From: Paraescarpia echinospica
Lineage: Eukaryota > Annelida > Polychaeta > Sabellida > Siboglinidae
Direction of reading: 5' to 3'
Assembly (NCBI GenBank): GCA_020002185.1
Contig: CM034544.1
Location: 38,046,868-38,110,867 of the forward strand
DNA length: 64,000 bases
Part shown: positions 12,421 to 25,365 of the stretch, piece after piece
Position numbering within the stretch: position 1 is the stretch's first letter
Layout of the letters: every line of letters starts with the position of its first letter
The notes under the pieces: model-generated
Seen by the model: only the letters and a program-made list of their open reading frames with translations
Told to the model about the DNA's origin: nothing
Databases searched by the model: none
Made by a program: the position numbers and the translations under genes

Positions 12421-15148
12421 TCTGAATGTGGGAGTCAAACTTACTTATCCTTAGTTTGTATGCAGATGTGGTGGAACAACATATTGTATATATGAAACAT
12501 TAAATATATCTGAAAGTGGGTGTCAAACTTACTTACCCTTAGTGTGTATGCAGATGTGGTGGAACAACATATTGTATATATGAAACATTAAATATATCTG
12601 AATGTGGGAGTCAAACTTACTTACCCTTAGTTTGTATGCAGATGTGGTGGAACAACATATTGTATATATGAAACATTAAATACATCTGAAAGTGGGAGTC
12701 AAACTTACTTACCCTTAGTTTGTATGCAGATGTGGTGGAACAACATATTGTATATATGAAACAATAAATATATCTGAAAGTGGGAGTGAAACTTACTTAC
12801 CCTTAGTTTGTATGCAGATGTGGTGGAACAACATATTGTATATATTAAACATTAAATATATCTGAAAGTGGGAGTGAAACTTACTTACCCTTAGTTTGTA
12901 TGCAGATGTGGTGGAACAACATATTGTATATATGAAACATTAAATATATCTGAAAGTGGGAGTCAAACTTACTTACCCTTAGTTTTTATGCAGAAGTGGT
13001 GGAACAACATATTGTATATATGAAACATTAAATATATCTGAAAGTGGGTGTCAAACTTACTTATCCTTAGTGTGTATGCAGATGTGGTGGAACAACATAT
13101 TGTATATATGAAACATTAAATATATCTGAATGTGGGAGTCAAACTTACTTACCCTTAGTTTGTATGCAGATGTGGTGGAACAACATATTGTATATATGAA
13201 ACATTAAATACATCTGAAAGTGGGAGTCAAACTTACTTACCCTTAGTTTGTATGCAGATGTGGTGGAACAACATATTGTATATATGAAACAATAAATATA
13301 TCTGAAAGTGGGAGTGAAACTTACTTACCCTTAGTTTGTATGCAGATGTGGTGGAACAACATATTGTATATATTAAACATTAAATATATCTGAAAGTGGG
13401 AGTCAAACTTACTTACCCTTAGTTTGTATGCAGATGTGGTGGAACAACATATTGTATATATGAAACATTAAATATATCTGAATGTGGGAGTCAAACTTAC
13501 TTACCCTTAGTTTGTATGCAGATGTGGTGGAACAACATATTGTATATATGAAACATTAAATATATCTGAAAGTGGGAGTCAAACTTACTTACCCTTAGTT
13601 TGTATGCAGATGTGGTGGAACAACATATTGTATATATGAAACATTAAATATAATTGAATGTGGGAGCCAAACTTACTTATCCTTAGTTTGTATGCAGATG
13701 TGGTGGAACAACATATTGTATATATGAAACATTAAATATATCTGAAAGTGGGAGTCAAACTTACTTACCCTTAGTTTGTATGCAGATGTGGTGGAACAAC
13801 ATATTGTATATATGAAACATTAAATATATCTGAAAGTGGGAGCCAAACTTACTTACCCTTAGTTTGTATGCAGATGTAGTGGAACAACATATTGTATATA
13901 TGAAACATTAAATATATCTGAAAGTGGGAGCCAAGCTTACTTACACTTAGTTTGTATGCAGATGTGGTGGAACAACATATTGTATATATGAAACATTAAA
14001 TATATCTGAAAGTGGGAGCCAAACTTACTTATCCTTAGTTTGTATGCAGATGTGGTGGAACAACATATTGTATATATGAAACATTAAATATATCTGAAAG
14101 TGGGAGCCAAACTTACTTATCCTTACTTTGTATGCAGATGTGGTGGAACAACATATTGTATATATGAAACATTAAATATATCTGAAAGTGGGAGCCAAAC
14201 TTACTTATCCTTACTTTGTATGCAGATGTGGTGGAACAACATATTGTATATATGAAACATTAAATATATCTGAAAGTGGGAGTCAAACTTTCTTACCCTT
14301 AGTTTGTATGCAGATGTGGTGGAACAACATATTGTATATATGAAACATTAAATATATCTGAAAGTGGGAGCCAAACTTACTTACCCTTAGTTTGTATGCA
14401 GATGTGGTGGAACAACATATTGTATATATGAAACATTAAATATATCTGAAAGTGGGAGCCAAACTTACTTATCCTTAGTTTGTATGCAGATGTGGTGGAA
14501 CAACATATTGTATATATGAAACATTAAATATATCTGAAAGTGGGAGTCAAACTTACTTATCCTTAGTTTGTATGCAGATGTGGTGGAACAACATATTGTA
14601 TATATGAAACATTAAATATATCTGAAAGTGGGAGCCAAACTTACTTATCCTTAGTTTGTATGCAGATGTGGTGGAACAACATATTGTATATATGAAACAT
14701 TAAATATATCTGAAAGTGGGAGCCAAACTTACTTATCCTTAGTTTGTATGCAGATGTGGTGGAACAACATATTGTATATAGGAAACATTAAATATATCTG
14801 AAAGTGGGAGTCAAACTTACTTATCCTTAGTTTGTATGCAGATGTGGTGGAACAACATATTGTATATATGAAACATTAAATATATCTGAAAGTGGGAGCC
14901 AAACTTACTTATCCTTAGTTTGTATGCAGATGTGGTGGTACAACATATTGTATATATGAAACATTAAATATATCTGAAAGTGGGAGTCAAACTTACTTAT
15001 CCTTAGTTTGTATGCAGATGTGGTGGAACAACATATTGTATATATGAAACATTAAATATATCTGAAAGTGGGAGTCAAACTTACTTACCCTTAGTTTGTA
15101 TGCAGATATGGTGGAACAACATATTGTATATATGAAACATTAAATAAA
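12421..15148. repeat. 88-bp minisatellite, 31 copies
   Basis: Units begin tctgaaagtgggag. Starts sampled at 12421, 12509, 13037, 13741 and 15061 all differ by multiples of exactly 88, so no net indel has accumulated across the array. Variation is by substitution at a few recurrent sites (for example gtcaaac/gccaaac and acccttag/atccttag). The unit has stops in all frames and is not coding. Confidence 0.97.
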
Positions 15149-15149
15149 T

Positions 15150-16275
15150 TTGGTAAAATATGTGTCCCATAGTCATAATAAACAATAAATGATAAAATTA
15201 AATATGTTTGTATAAAGGAATGTTGTCCTGTTTACATATTTTATTTACATTAATATATATATTTACATGCCATCGAATTAATGTCTGCAATACTGTGGTA
15301 TTTCGAATTACAAACTGTGGTTTCATGTGTTGCTAAACGTGCTTACACAAATCGTAATTGTATACCACGCAGCCAATCCATAAATTACTGCGGTGAATTT
15401 CTAAATAAATTATTACCGTTTGTTGGCTGGTCCCGTTTGTTTACTTTTATTATGGAATTTTGCATAGGATACCACTGTAGGTGAGGGGCCGCTTCCAAAG
15501 ACAGTATTTATGCAAATACAGCGGTCAATAAAAATTGACAAACACATGTCAGTGTCACTGAATGAAACACAGTTTACTAACGCCTTTTGGCGATGTTGTA
15601 ACAGCATATAACGGAGATATCTCAATCTCAACGCAGTACCACAACAGTTACACAAAATTAAGCGACCTATTCAGTTATCGTTACTTTACACACAAAATAT
15701 ACTCCATATTGGCGTATATCGGTATTGTAAATTTTCGAGAATGCCACTTGCTAAAAACATCGTAACTTACGATGTTTTGACGTAATTTGTCTTGTAAAAA
15801 TGGCGCTAAGAAATGTGTACGTCGGTCGAGAAAACGGGCCCTGAACTTAGATTCCTGGGGATTTAGGCGCTACAGACGTTTGTCATTATTATTTTTATTA
15901 TTGTTGCTGCTGCGCCTATTATTAGTAGTTTTATTATAATGATTATTATGCCACAAAGCGTAAAAGCGTGTGTAATGCGTGCCCGCGTGAATGCATGTAC
16001 GCACATTATTTGCATGAAAGCAAGTGCGTGTGCAATTTATTTTGAAATACCCAGTAATCTGACATCCAAATATAACTGAATTTGAACTGAATTTAAAAAA
16101 AAAACATGGTTCACACAAACATATTTGGGACGTCTATTTAGTACAATGCCTATATTATTCTACGAAACATTATAAAGAATTACAAGAATTTTCCTGTTCA
16201 CTTACGCATGTTTGGATATATCAGAAAAAAATCGTTATTTTAAAATGTAACTACAAATTAACTTTTACAATATTA
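15150..16275. other. No supported gene
   Basis: AT-rich spacer between two minisatellites. Small open frames lack recognisable features. Confidence 0.45.
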
Positions 16276-16276
16276 A

Positions 16277-16797
16277 GTGTATATCCAACACTAGTATATG
16301 GTATACTACTTATGTATGACGATGACTCCTATGTGATGCGAACACAACCACGAATTAATATGAAGTGCATATCCAACACTGGTGTACTACTTATGTATGA
16401 CGATGACTCCTAAGTTATGCGTACACAACCACGAATCAATATGAAGTGTATATCCAACACTATTATATGGTGTACTACTTATGTATGACGATGACTCCTA
16501 CGTGATGCGAACACAACCACGAATTAATATGAAGTGTATATCCAACACTATTATATGGTGTACTACTTATGTATGACGATGACTCCTAAGTTATGCGTAC
16601 ACAACCACGAATCAATATGAAGTGTATATCCAACACTATTATATGGTGTACTACTTATGTATGACGATGACTCCTAAGTTATGCGTACACAACCACGAAT
16701 CAATATGAAGTGTATATCCAACACTATTATATGGTATACTACTTATGTATGACGATGATTCCTATGTTATGCGTACACAACCACGAATCAATATGGG
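16277..16797. repeat. 88-bp minisatellite, 6 copies (one unit 81 bp)
   Basis: The block gtgtatatccaacac starts at 16277, 16365, 16446, 16534, 16622 and 16710. Spacings are 88, 81, 88, 88, 88. The short unit lacks seven bases in the tattatat segment. Unrelated in sequence to the 12.4-kb array. Confidence 0.93.
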
Positions 16798-16799
16798 CT

Positions 16800-18130
16800 G
16801 CGGAAATCAGCAATATGTCTTAGTCTGATTTTGCAGTCGTCGCTCTTAATTGTACGCCGCGTTTCAAGTATCAGTTTCCCAACTAAAGAGACTGTAATTG
16901 GCACTAGACCCAATAAGCAAATGTAATGCACTGCCTTTAACACGACACCACAGCGCCGTTCATGTCGCGAGGTGGCAGGTGGCATTTCTCCCGATGAGAG
17001 AGGGAGAGCTATTATCACGTCGCTAACCACTTTCTAGAACCTTTTAGCTCGTGTCTGCTTCCGGTTTGACATAGGTTAGTTAGAAGCCGCCACTTTCTGT
17101 TACATGTTTTCGAGTAGTTCTGACACAAATTTGCACGCAAATGAAATTATTCCTGCAAGGTAAGAGACGGCTCTCCAGTGAATGAGAACATCTCTTTCTG
17201 TGGAAACACGTTTGGCTAGGCTACGTGAACGGTCTTGCAGTGCAATATCAGTATCAATGTAACCATGTGCAAGAAAAAAAGCATGCTTTGACGTGACTGA
17301 GTGTCGTTTTTGTGATGAAAGTCAATATCAATAATTCACTGATCGAGGGCAACATCCCTTATCATTATATGTCAAATTTACAATTTTTTTTTTTTTTTTT
17401 GCATATTTAACATAATTCTTTATTGGGAATGCAGATTACGTGTCACTGTAAAAAAAATACGCCAATCAGTCAGTGTGTACTATTGTTAATTATGATATTT
17501 TAGCGTCACACAATTGCTGGTCAGGACTGACTGTATGTTAGGTAGACCGACATTATGCACATGCCTTCTAAATGAACTCCCGTTTACTGAAGCATTTCAA
17601 CAACATGTTTAACCTTGCTTAATGCACCTTAGCCCCCTAGTGTATCCATCCATCTGGAAACAACTTGTATAATTATTGCTTAGCTATTTTTGTATCGATC
17701 AACTATTTTGTCCACTGAGCTTGGTGCAAGGATTTATACGTAAAAGACGTTACCTTATTGTTGTTGCAGTTACTCTTATTGTCATTATAATTACCAGTTC
17801 AACAACGTCATACGGATAATGAAACTATGACGTTCAGGAAGCGGAAGTATTCCGCTTGTAGCAGTTTGTTTATATATTTAAAACTTGTAATGGCCCCACC
17901 TATAATATCGCTACTGTCAACACACTATAGGGAATTTTTTTTGAAATAACGTATTATTCGTCTTATATTTACCGGCGGGCTATCAACCAAAACATATTTA
18001 TTTTGCATACACGATTTGTTTAGATTAAACTGTGATAGGAACGAAAATGAAGAATATATGGACGTAAAGTTAGACGACTCGTTGTGATAAAACAAATAAT
18101 TAGTATTATTAGTAATACGTTTACTTCCTG
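16800..18130. other. No supported gene
   Basis: Spacer with a T-run at 17383-17400 and a short hairpin-forming palindrome near 17838-17857. The segment 16788-17030 has higher GC and may be an old interspersed repeat, but it was not identified. Confidence 0.4.
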
Positions 18131-18137
18131 TTGTTGG

Positions 18138-18235
18138 CATTGTTGTTAAATGGGGAATGAAACGTATCAACAAGCATAGCCCAAACATAAGATCAAATCA
18201 TGATTCGATGAACACAGCGCCGCAGTATATTTTTA
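18138..18235 (+). repeat. Dispersed ~100-bp repeat, copy 2
   Basis: Second copy of the repeat at 12118-12215, same orientation, with scattered substitutions, followed by a T/A-rich run. Confidence 0.7.
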
Positions 18236-18239
18236 TATA

Positions 18240-18945
18240 TTTTGTTTTCAAACTTAGCTATTATCAGAACTCAGAATCAATTTATTTGACCTATAGATAC
18301 AATACATACGCACTGAATAACGTAAGTAATAGATAAGGTCGGGAGACTCCCATTAAGGTATATAATATCGCTAGCACAGGAGCCAACACATAAATATCAA
18401 CAACAATAACATTTACATGACACTAATTAGAATAGCATATGATTGTTTTAGTTGATAATTACTCAAAATATCAACATGCATACATAATACAAGGACTGAG
18501 TATATGTACTTGTGTACACATAGACGTACATATGGATACTTGGGTATATATTCCAATACGCATTACGAATTACAAATAAAGCAATTATGGATACGACAAC
18601 TGGATTCATCATTTAAAATAATGTTTTTGTATGTTAAAAAAACATATAGACTGTGGGTGTAAAGTTTATTAATGATAATCCTTGATGTATTGTTAACTGT
18701 CTCTACTATGTTGTGCATTTTTGGCTAATTCATGTTTGGATATGGACATATACAGATTATTTCACGTGTGCAGCGCTGATGAATATCATAGATGTGTATG
18801 TTTGGATAAACATTGAAGTAATTGGGTAAAGATTGTTAATTAATTTATAGTAAAACTGTTGGATTTATAAATGCCATCCAACTTTAGCAACTCAATACTT
18901 TAAAAAAGGGCTTGTGTGAGTATTGTATTTACTTAAATGGATATT
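18240..18945. other. No gene seen
   Basis: AT-rich spacer without recognisable coding sequence or repeat. Confidence 0.5.
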
Positions 18946-18949
18946 ATTC

Positions 18950-19022
18950 GGGCGCAGTGGCCGAGTGGTTAGAGTACCGGACTCTCGACTGGGGGACCGG
19001 GTTTCAAATTACGGCGACGGCT
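18950..19022 (+). repeat. tRNA-derived SINE-like head directly upstream of a LINE
   Basis: The segment begins ggcgcagtggccgagtgg and contains a Pol III A box (tggccgagtgg). A B-box-like gggtttcaaatt lies about 40 bases downstream, the spacing of a tRNA gene of the Ser/Leu style. The anticodon arm is not well paired, so it is not a working tRNA. LINE coding sequence starts about 250 bases downstream on the same strand. Confidence 0.6.
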
Positions 19023-19289
19023 GAGGAGTGGTTCGGTATAGGTTCAGCTGACGTGTCGAAACTTAGGCAATTTCGTTCACCCTACGACGCCCCCCTTCCA
19101 ACCCGCACCGGCCAGCGTGGAAGGGGAGGCCAACAACACCAGAATGCAATGTACAATGAAGCCAAGGCACCCAGTTCCCATCAGCATCGAAAGAGTCTAT
19201 GACCAAGGAGGCGGTTCGGGTCACGTAGGGCTACGAGCAGGGGGTGCAAAGAATCTCTGGGTCAAGAAGAGCCGCCGAGAGAAGGTAAG

Positions 19290-21030
19290 TAGACTGACGA
19301 TAGCAACATATAACGTAACGACACTACTAAGAGATGAACAGATACAAGAACTGGAGGAGGAACTTAGGGAAACCAAGTTGGTATGGGATGTGATCGGGAT
19401 CGGAGAAGTCAAAAGAAGAGAAGAATGCTTCTTCACTACATTATACAGCGGCCATCTACTTTAAGATTCCACAGCGAACATCGGCCAAGCTGAAGTAGGC
19501 TTTCTCATCAACAAGAAATGGAGAAACAATATAGTGAGGGTTAACAGCATCAGCCCCAGAGCAGCAGAACTTGTTCTATGCATAACAAAGCTCTACAAGC
19601 TGAAGATAGTACAAATATATGCACCAACAACATCATACTCAGAAGAAGACACAGGCAACTTCTACAACGACATGGGTGAGACCTTAGAAAAGCCAAACCA
19701 CTACTCGATAGTGATGCGACACTTTAATGCGCAAGTTTGAAAACGAACAAACATTTCGGAAACGGCATGAGGCAAATTTGGCCTAGGTGTGAGAAACGAA
19801 AGAGGCAACATCAAGAAAGTACACAATTAATAATATCATGTTCCAGAAGAAAGCAGGGAGGTGATGGACATGGAAAAGCCCAAATGGAGAAACGAAGAAC
19901 GAAATTTACTGCATCCTGTCAGACATAGTCACTGGCGTCAAGACTGAAAGGAAGAAGTTGGTAAACAAGATACCACCGAGTGTAGATACCACACAAATCG
20001 GAAGAAAAAAGATCGAATTCCAAATCGAAATGCGAAATCGATTCGAGACACTACAGAAACTAGACGACATCGACACCATCAGCGAAAACATCACAGAGAT
20101 GATCCAACTAAGTGCAACAAGTGTAGCCAAAGCAATCAACAGGCATGACGTGACGAGAATATTGTCACCGACACGAGCACTAATAAACAAACTACGATAC
20201 ATTGTGGATAACGGCGACCGTAAAAAACAAATGGAGTACGCAGAACTATGCAAGACCATCAAAAAGAAAGGGAAAGAGGACATCAGAAAGTACAAACAAG
20301 ACATCATAAGATAAATTATATCTTCAAAGAACCTGAAGAAAGCAAGAAGAACGCAGGCACTGGGCCGATACAGGCTGGTTACACTTCTAGACAAGCAGGG
20401 TAGATAAATACAAGATCAACATATGATCATGGAACGAATAGAGGAATTATACACCGAGCTATATGACAGTGAACAGAGTGACATCATTCAAACCGACCCG
20501 AAAGAGGAACCAGAGATAACACCATGTGAAGTGGAAGCTGCGCTAAGAGATATGAAGAATGGGAAGACATCAGGCAACGACCATGTAAACATTGAAACAT
20601 TAAAAGCAGGAGAAGATAGATAGATAGCTAAGCTGTATACTAAATGCTTATCAGAAAGACGAATACCCACTGCTTGCAAGAACGCAAAGATGGTGATAAT
20701 CTTCAATAAGGGAAATAAGAAAGGCTTAAAGCACTACAGACCGATATCTATGTTATCAAACATCTACAAATTACTCACATAGATACTGACGAATAGACTA
20801 GAGAAGACACTGGACGAAAACCAACCACGAGAGCAATCAGGATTCAGAAGCAGGTACTCAACGACAAACCAAATACACGTCGTAAACCAACTGAAAGAGA
20901 AGTGCCGAGAATATAATATTCCGCTCTGCATCGCTTTCGTCGACTATGAGAAGGCTTTCGACTCAAACGGTGCAAACTCAAGCAATACTGACCTCCCTTC
21001 AAGAACAGGGGATAGAAGATGTGTACATCG
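19290..21030 (+). pseudogene. LINE endonuclease-reverse transcriptase, RTE clade
   Basis: The recognisable blocks run endonuclease, linker, RT fingers and palm as described for the element. In an active copy the protein nicks genomic DNA and copies element RNA at the nick. The endonuclease opening ATYNVTTLLRDEQIQ and the RT block GFRSRYSTTNQIHVVNQL are typical of the RTE/craniofacial-development-protein-2-like set common in invertebrate genomes. The frame changes several times and stops interrupt it (for example the TAG after YRPISMLSNIYKLLT at about 20780). No functional product is possible. Confidence 0.75.
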
Positions 21031-21040
21031 ATAACCTGAA

Positions 21041-21440
21041 GACATCTACACCAACAGCTCGGTGACAGTCCACCTACACAAAAAGAGCAACAAGATACAC
21101 ATCAAGACAGGAGTACGACAGGGTGACACCATATCCTGAAGACATCTACACCAACAGCTTGGTGACAGTCCACCTACACAAAAAGAGCAACAAGATACAC
21201 ATCAAGAGAGGAGCACGACAGGGTGACACCATATCGTGAAGACATCTACACCAACAGCTCGGTGACAGTCCACCTACACAAAAAGAGCAACAAGATACAC
21301 ATCAAGAGAGGAGTACGACAGGGTGACACCATATCGTGAAGACATCTACACCAACAGCTCGGCGACAGTCCACCTACACAAAAAGAGCAACAAGATACAC
21401 ATCAAGAGAGGAGTACGACAGGGTGACACCATATCGCCCA
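21041..21440 (+). repeat. 100-bp tandem array of LINE RT coding sequence, 4 copies
   Basis: gacatctacaccaacagc starts at 21041, 21141, 21241 and 21341, an exact 100-base period. Each unit includes the codons for the GVRQGD motif of the RT active-site region. Because 100 is not a multiple of three, each copy shifts the frame. Confidence 0.95.
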
Positions 21441-21539
21441 AGCTGTTCACGCAACACTCGAAAGCGTATTCCGAAGACTCCAGCGCCGAATGGTTTGAGT
21501 GGCCAAATGCTACTAATGGCCGCGTAATGTAACGCAATA

Positions 21540-22000
21540 GGCGATGGGGTATAGCTCCGAGAAAAACCAACAATTCGCATAAAAAAACATAAATAATACA
21601 AAAATCAAATGTATTGAATAGCAACGCATTATACTATAAGTGAAACTACACAACTTTTTACTATAAGTGATACTACACAACTTTTCACCTACTTAGACGG
21701 AAGGATGCATACAGAAAATAACACTGTTTGTGGGTAGATTTGCGGCTTCTCGGTTACCTTTAATGTTCATGAAGTACTGACGCCTAAATTCGCCCGTGCT
21801 ACGTTGGCAACGAAACAATAATTATTTCGCAGGGAGATGCGTAGGTGTGCATTTCCCTGACAAACACAAATAAACAATATTACTCGTATACAATCACTTT
21901 ATTGAAAACTCGTTCATGTACATGCTTGTTTGTTTATTAAAGTTTAATAAACATTTATTAAAGGATAGTTTGTTAAAATACGTGTCACAATTGAAATGTG
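21540..22000. other. No gene seen; 29-bp duplication
   Basis: Spacer. actataagtgaaactacacaactttt is duplicated side by side near 21630-21690. Confidence 0.5.
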
Positions 22001-22704
22001 GTATTAGAACAAGGGATCGGGGAGGATCCTAACGTGGGTCTAAGTGGATGGACTCCACTTCTGGCATAAACATGGATGTACAATTATGGTATTACAACAG
22101 GGGATCGGGGAGGATCCTACCGTGGGTCCAAGTGGATGGACTCCACTTCTGGCATAAACATGGATGTACAATTATGGTATTACAACAAGGGATCGGGGAG
22201 GATCCTACCGTGGGTCCAAGTGGATGGACTCCACTTCTGGCATAAACATGGATGTACAATTATGGTATTACAACAAGGGATCGGGGAGGATCCTACCGTG
22301 GGTCGAAGTGGATGGACTCCACTTCTGGCATAAACATGGATGTACAATTATGGTATTACAACAGGGGATCGGGGAGGATCCTACCGTGGGTCCAAGTGGA
22401 TGGACTCCACTTCTGGCATAAACATGGATGTACAATTATGGTATTACAACAAGGGATCGGGGAGGATCCTACCGTGGGTCGAAGTGGATGGACTCCACTT
22501 CTGGCATAAACATGGATGTACAATTATGGTATTACAACAAGGGATCGGGGAGGATCCTACCGTGGGTCCAAGTGGATGGACTCCACTTCTGGCATAAACA
22601 TGGATGTACAATTATGGTATTACAACAAGGGATCGGGGTGGATCCTAACGTGGGTCCAAGTGGATGGACTCCACTTCTGGCATAAACATGGATGTACAAC
22701 TGAA
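22001..22704. repeat. 88-bp minisatellite, 8 copies
   Basis: gtatta(g/c)aac starts at 22001, 22089, 22177, 22265, 22353, 22441, 22529 and 22617, an exact 88-base period. Each unit contains a 7-bp stem (aagtgga / tccactt) separated by five bases and a ggatcc site. Overlapping open frames exist only because the unit lacks stops in a rotating frame; they are unlikely to be genes. Confidence 0.96.
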
Positions 22705-24150
22705 ATTATATTGAATGGCTGAAAACCAGATTCTAGGTACACTTAACTTTCTTCAAATGTTTGCATTCAAAACTACATCTGCCCTACCCACTGGTTGCTG
22801 CTTCCTTTTTGGCCAACAGTTAAATTATATACATGATTTATAAATGAAACATGTTAGCTTAAACATCAGAAACTAAGCCTCAACATGTTTCATGTTGTCA
22901 ACTGTTCTGTTCGAAATATTTCCAATGAACAAGGAAGTTGCCTTATTCCGTGCCTTCAATGCTTCATATTAGGAAATAATAATAAAAAAGCTGGATTTGT
23001 CCATGTATTTGTATTATGTAGAATATACTGTAAGCTGTAGTTATTATTTACTTTGACTGCCTTATTGCTGACATTCTAATCAACATTAACTTAACGGCTG
23101 TCAGGTCAATGGTTACAAGAATAGGTCGTGTGCGTTTTGTTGCCACATTGTTAAATAATATGCAAAAATTACTCAAAGTGATGTCAATTGTCTTGTAATG
23201 TTTATTTTTGAATCATAAAAAAATAGTATGAACAAAAAGTTTTTAGTCGTATAAAATAATGACTGTGTGGCAGAACAGTTATACAGACTAAACATCAACT
23301 AAGTAATAACTTACCAGCCACTATGACATAGAGTAACAATGAATTACAGCACTTCATTTATTATATTGATTATATGATTTGGCTATCGAGATTTAATGTC
23401 GAGTTATATATGATGACCGAGAATGGCCATCGCAGTTTTGTGAGGACACTCGCAACACCCTGGAGCGGTGACGCGATGTGCAGAGAGACGGAGCTATGTG
23501 CGATAGTATGGGAGATGCGCTATGCTATGTGCGGTGTTACGTGCGACGCGTAGCTCGATACTCGATTGACGATACAACATCTACAATGCTACGAGCAATA
23601 CAACATGCGATACGCGATGCTATTGGCGATGCAATGGCCGAATATATGTGCTATGCGACAGACGATGCGAGATCATATATGCGATGATATATGCTAAACA
23701 ATTGCATTCATCATTTTTTTATTTAGTAAAAGTACATTTGGGTGGAAAGTATTGCAGACTACATGTACGCTATAGCAACGATACAACGATTTTACAATAA
23801 AGCAGCAAATTTACAATATCACTTTCAAAATAATCGTATGATAAACATAAAATGACACTTGCTAGTATAGATACAGCGACGAATCTAAATACATTAATGG
23901 AAAACAAGACATTAACATGTATGACTTGCGATAAAATTTGATTCTTCCAAACAATATCTTTGGGGTAGGTTCCCAATGTATATATATTCAGGTTTCGCAT
24001 AACCTTACTGCGTTTTTTAACCTTGAACAAATTCGTGCATTACACTTTGTTTCATTTCTTCAGCTTTATTTATTAGTACTGTTTTACTGCCGACTAATGA
24101 AAACAATGCTGGGGCAGTTTATACTCTAAGCGTCTAGGTGAAGAGTACGA
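22705..24150. other. No supported gene
   Basis: AT-rich spacer. 23470-23700 is GC-richer and full of gcgat/tgcgat words, suggesting a decayed simple repeat. Confidence 0.45.
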
Positions 24151-24900
24151 AGTGAGTAACGACAGCATGCAACGACGCCTTGTACAAGTCATCGCAGTCT
24201 GACTAGGTGTCCTCCCTACTTCGTTCAGGATTCTCCCTAGACAGGACTAGCGAAGACTCACATTAAACATCGCAGAAGTCCAGACTCGACCTATAGCATA
24301 GGCGTTTATTGCACAACGTACAACAGCATAACATCTAGCAACAAGAAAGAGACCACGACCCTAACTCTACAGTTCTGTCTCCTTTTATACGTTCAACAGC
24401 CTAACATCTAGCAACAGGAAAGAGACCACGACCCTAACTCTACAGTTATGTCTACTTTTATACGGTCTACCGACGATCATCTATGTCCCACGCAGGGGAC
24501 CTTAAATCAATCATCAACACTTTGTCGGACAAGCAATTATCTGACGTGCAATACCAGTGCCAATTGTCCGACAGCTATTAATTGGAACCACTACCCCCGG
24601 CGGAAGACTACAACTTGGAACGTTACCAACACTCTTTGGATTCAAATGAAACATTAATCGTTAACTCTACGCTTCTCTACTGACAAATTGTAATTGTTCA
24701 AATCGGCTATCCCGACAATCGTTATGGGAGCAAGCTATTCCCTATTCTCCCATTACGTTCAGCCCAGCAGTGACTCATTATTCAGCTGACCGCTCAATGT
24801 TTCGACCTCTAGCCACGTACAATATTATATGATTAAGTTTCTACCAACTATTCCAACTATAACGCCGTTACTATTCGGTCTAAACATGATCGACCTTTAC
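24150..24900 (-). repeat. LTR-like sequence (possible solo LTR), minus strand
   Basis: Read on the minus strand, two TATA-box-like tataaaag motifs (reverse complement near 24454 and 24383) are followed by an aataaacg poly(A)-signal-like motif near 24305. The two TATA motifs lie in a tandem duplication of about 75 bases (near 24320-24465). TATA followed by a nearby poly(A) signal is LTR-like organisation. No flanking duplication or TG/CA ends were identified, so this is tentative. Confidence 0.3.
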
Positions 24901-24909
24901 ATCTTGACC

Positions 24910-25331
24910 TAAACCGTCATTTCCCTCCCTCCAAGAACTCACTGCGTAGGTCGATTAACTGCTGCATTTTATTGTGGGACACGAATGGCACATAAGGCCT
25001 TTGTTTGTAGGCAATGCTGGGTGCACGCGAGCAATAATAATGTACGTGAGCCTGACTATATAGAGATTGCATTGCTAACGTAGCACTAACGCCGTTCATG
25101 ATCGACGCGGTACTTTTTATGAGGAATATGGCTGCTATATATATAATGTTATTGTGCCTACCGATGAGATCGTGCCGTAAAGCAAAATGGTATATACACG
25201 ATAAGTTATAGTGGCATATGGTTGAAACCATTGGGATGTGAGCCAGTTACAAAAAAACACTACGATCGATCCCGGAAATACGATTGTCAAAAGGAAATAT
25301 ATATATATATATAACGTTTACTTAATGATTA

Positions 25332-25363
<32 letters not shown>

Positions 25364-25365
25364 AA
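24910..25365. other. No gene seen; (TA)n and (AAT)n tracts
   Basis: AT-rich spacer ending in (TA)n and (AAT)n at 25300-25365, into which the MITE is set. Confidence 0.5.

Larger units (their letters stand above)
19270..21540 (+). mobile_element. RTE/BovB-type LINE, inactivated
   Basis: The plus strand carries an AP-like endonuclease start (about 19290-19740: LTIATYNVTTLLRDEQIQEL, later KLKIVQIYAPTTSYSEEDTG). A linker (about 19960-20320) and the start of a reverse transcriptase (about 20420-21000) follow, with EAALRDMKNGKTSGND, HYRPISMLSNIYKL, QSGFRSRYSTTNQI and AFVDYEKAFDSN. The RT then degenerates into a 4-copy 100-bp array of the GVRQGD motif region and ends near 21540 without a catalytic YADD block. 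Stop codons and frameshifts are scattered throughout, for example TAG or TAA at about 19462, 20311 and 20621. Confidence 0.8.

Noticed and set aside
22048..22722. Seven overlapping ~85-residue frames
   Set aside because: They are one 88-bp minisatellite unit read in three rotating frames. No start context or domain.
23478..23687. 69-residue frame in the gcgat-rich segment
   Set aside because: Low-complexity sequence and no recognisable features.
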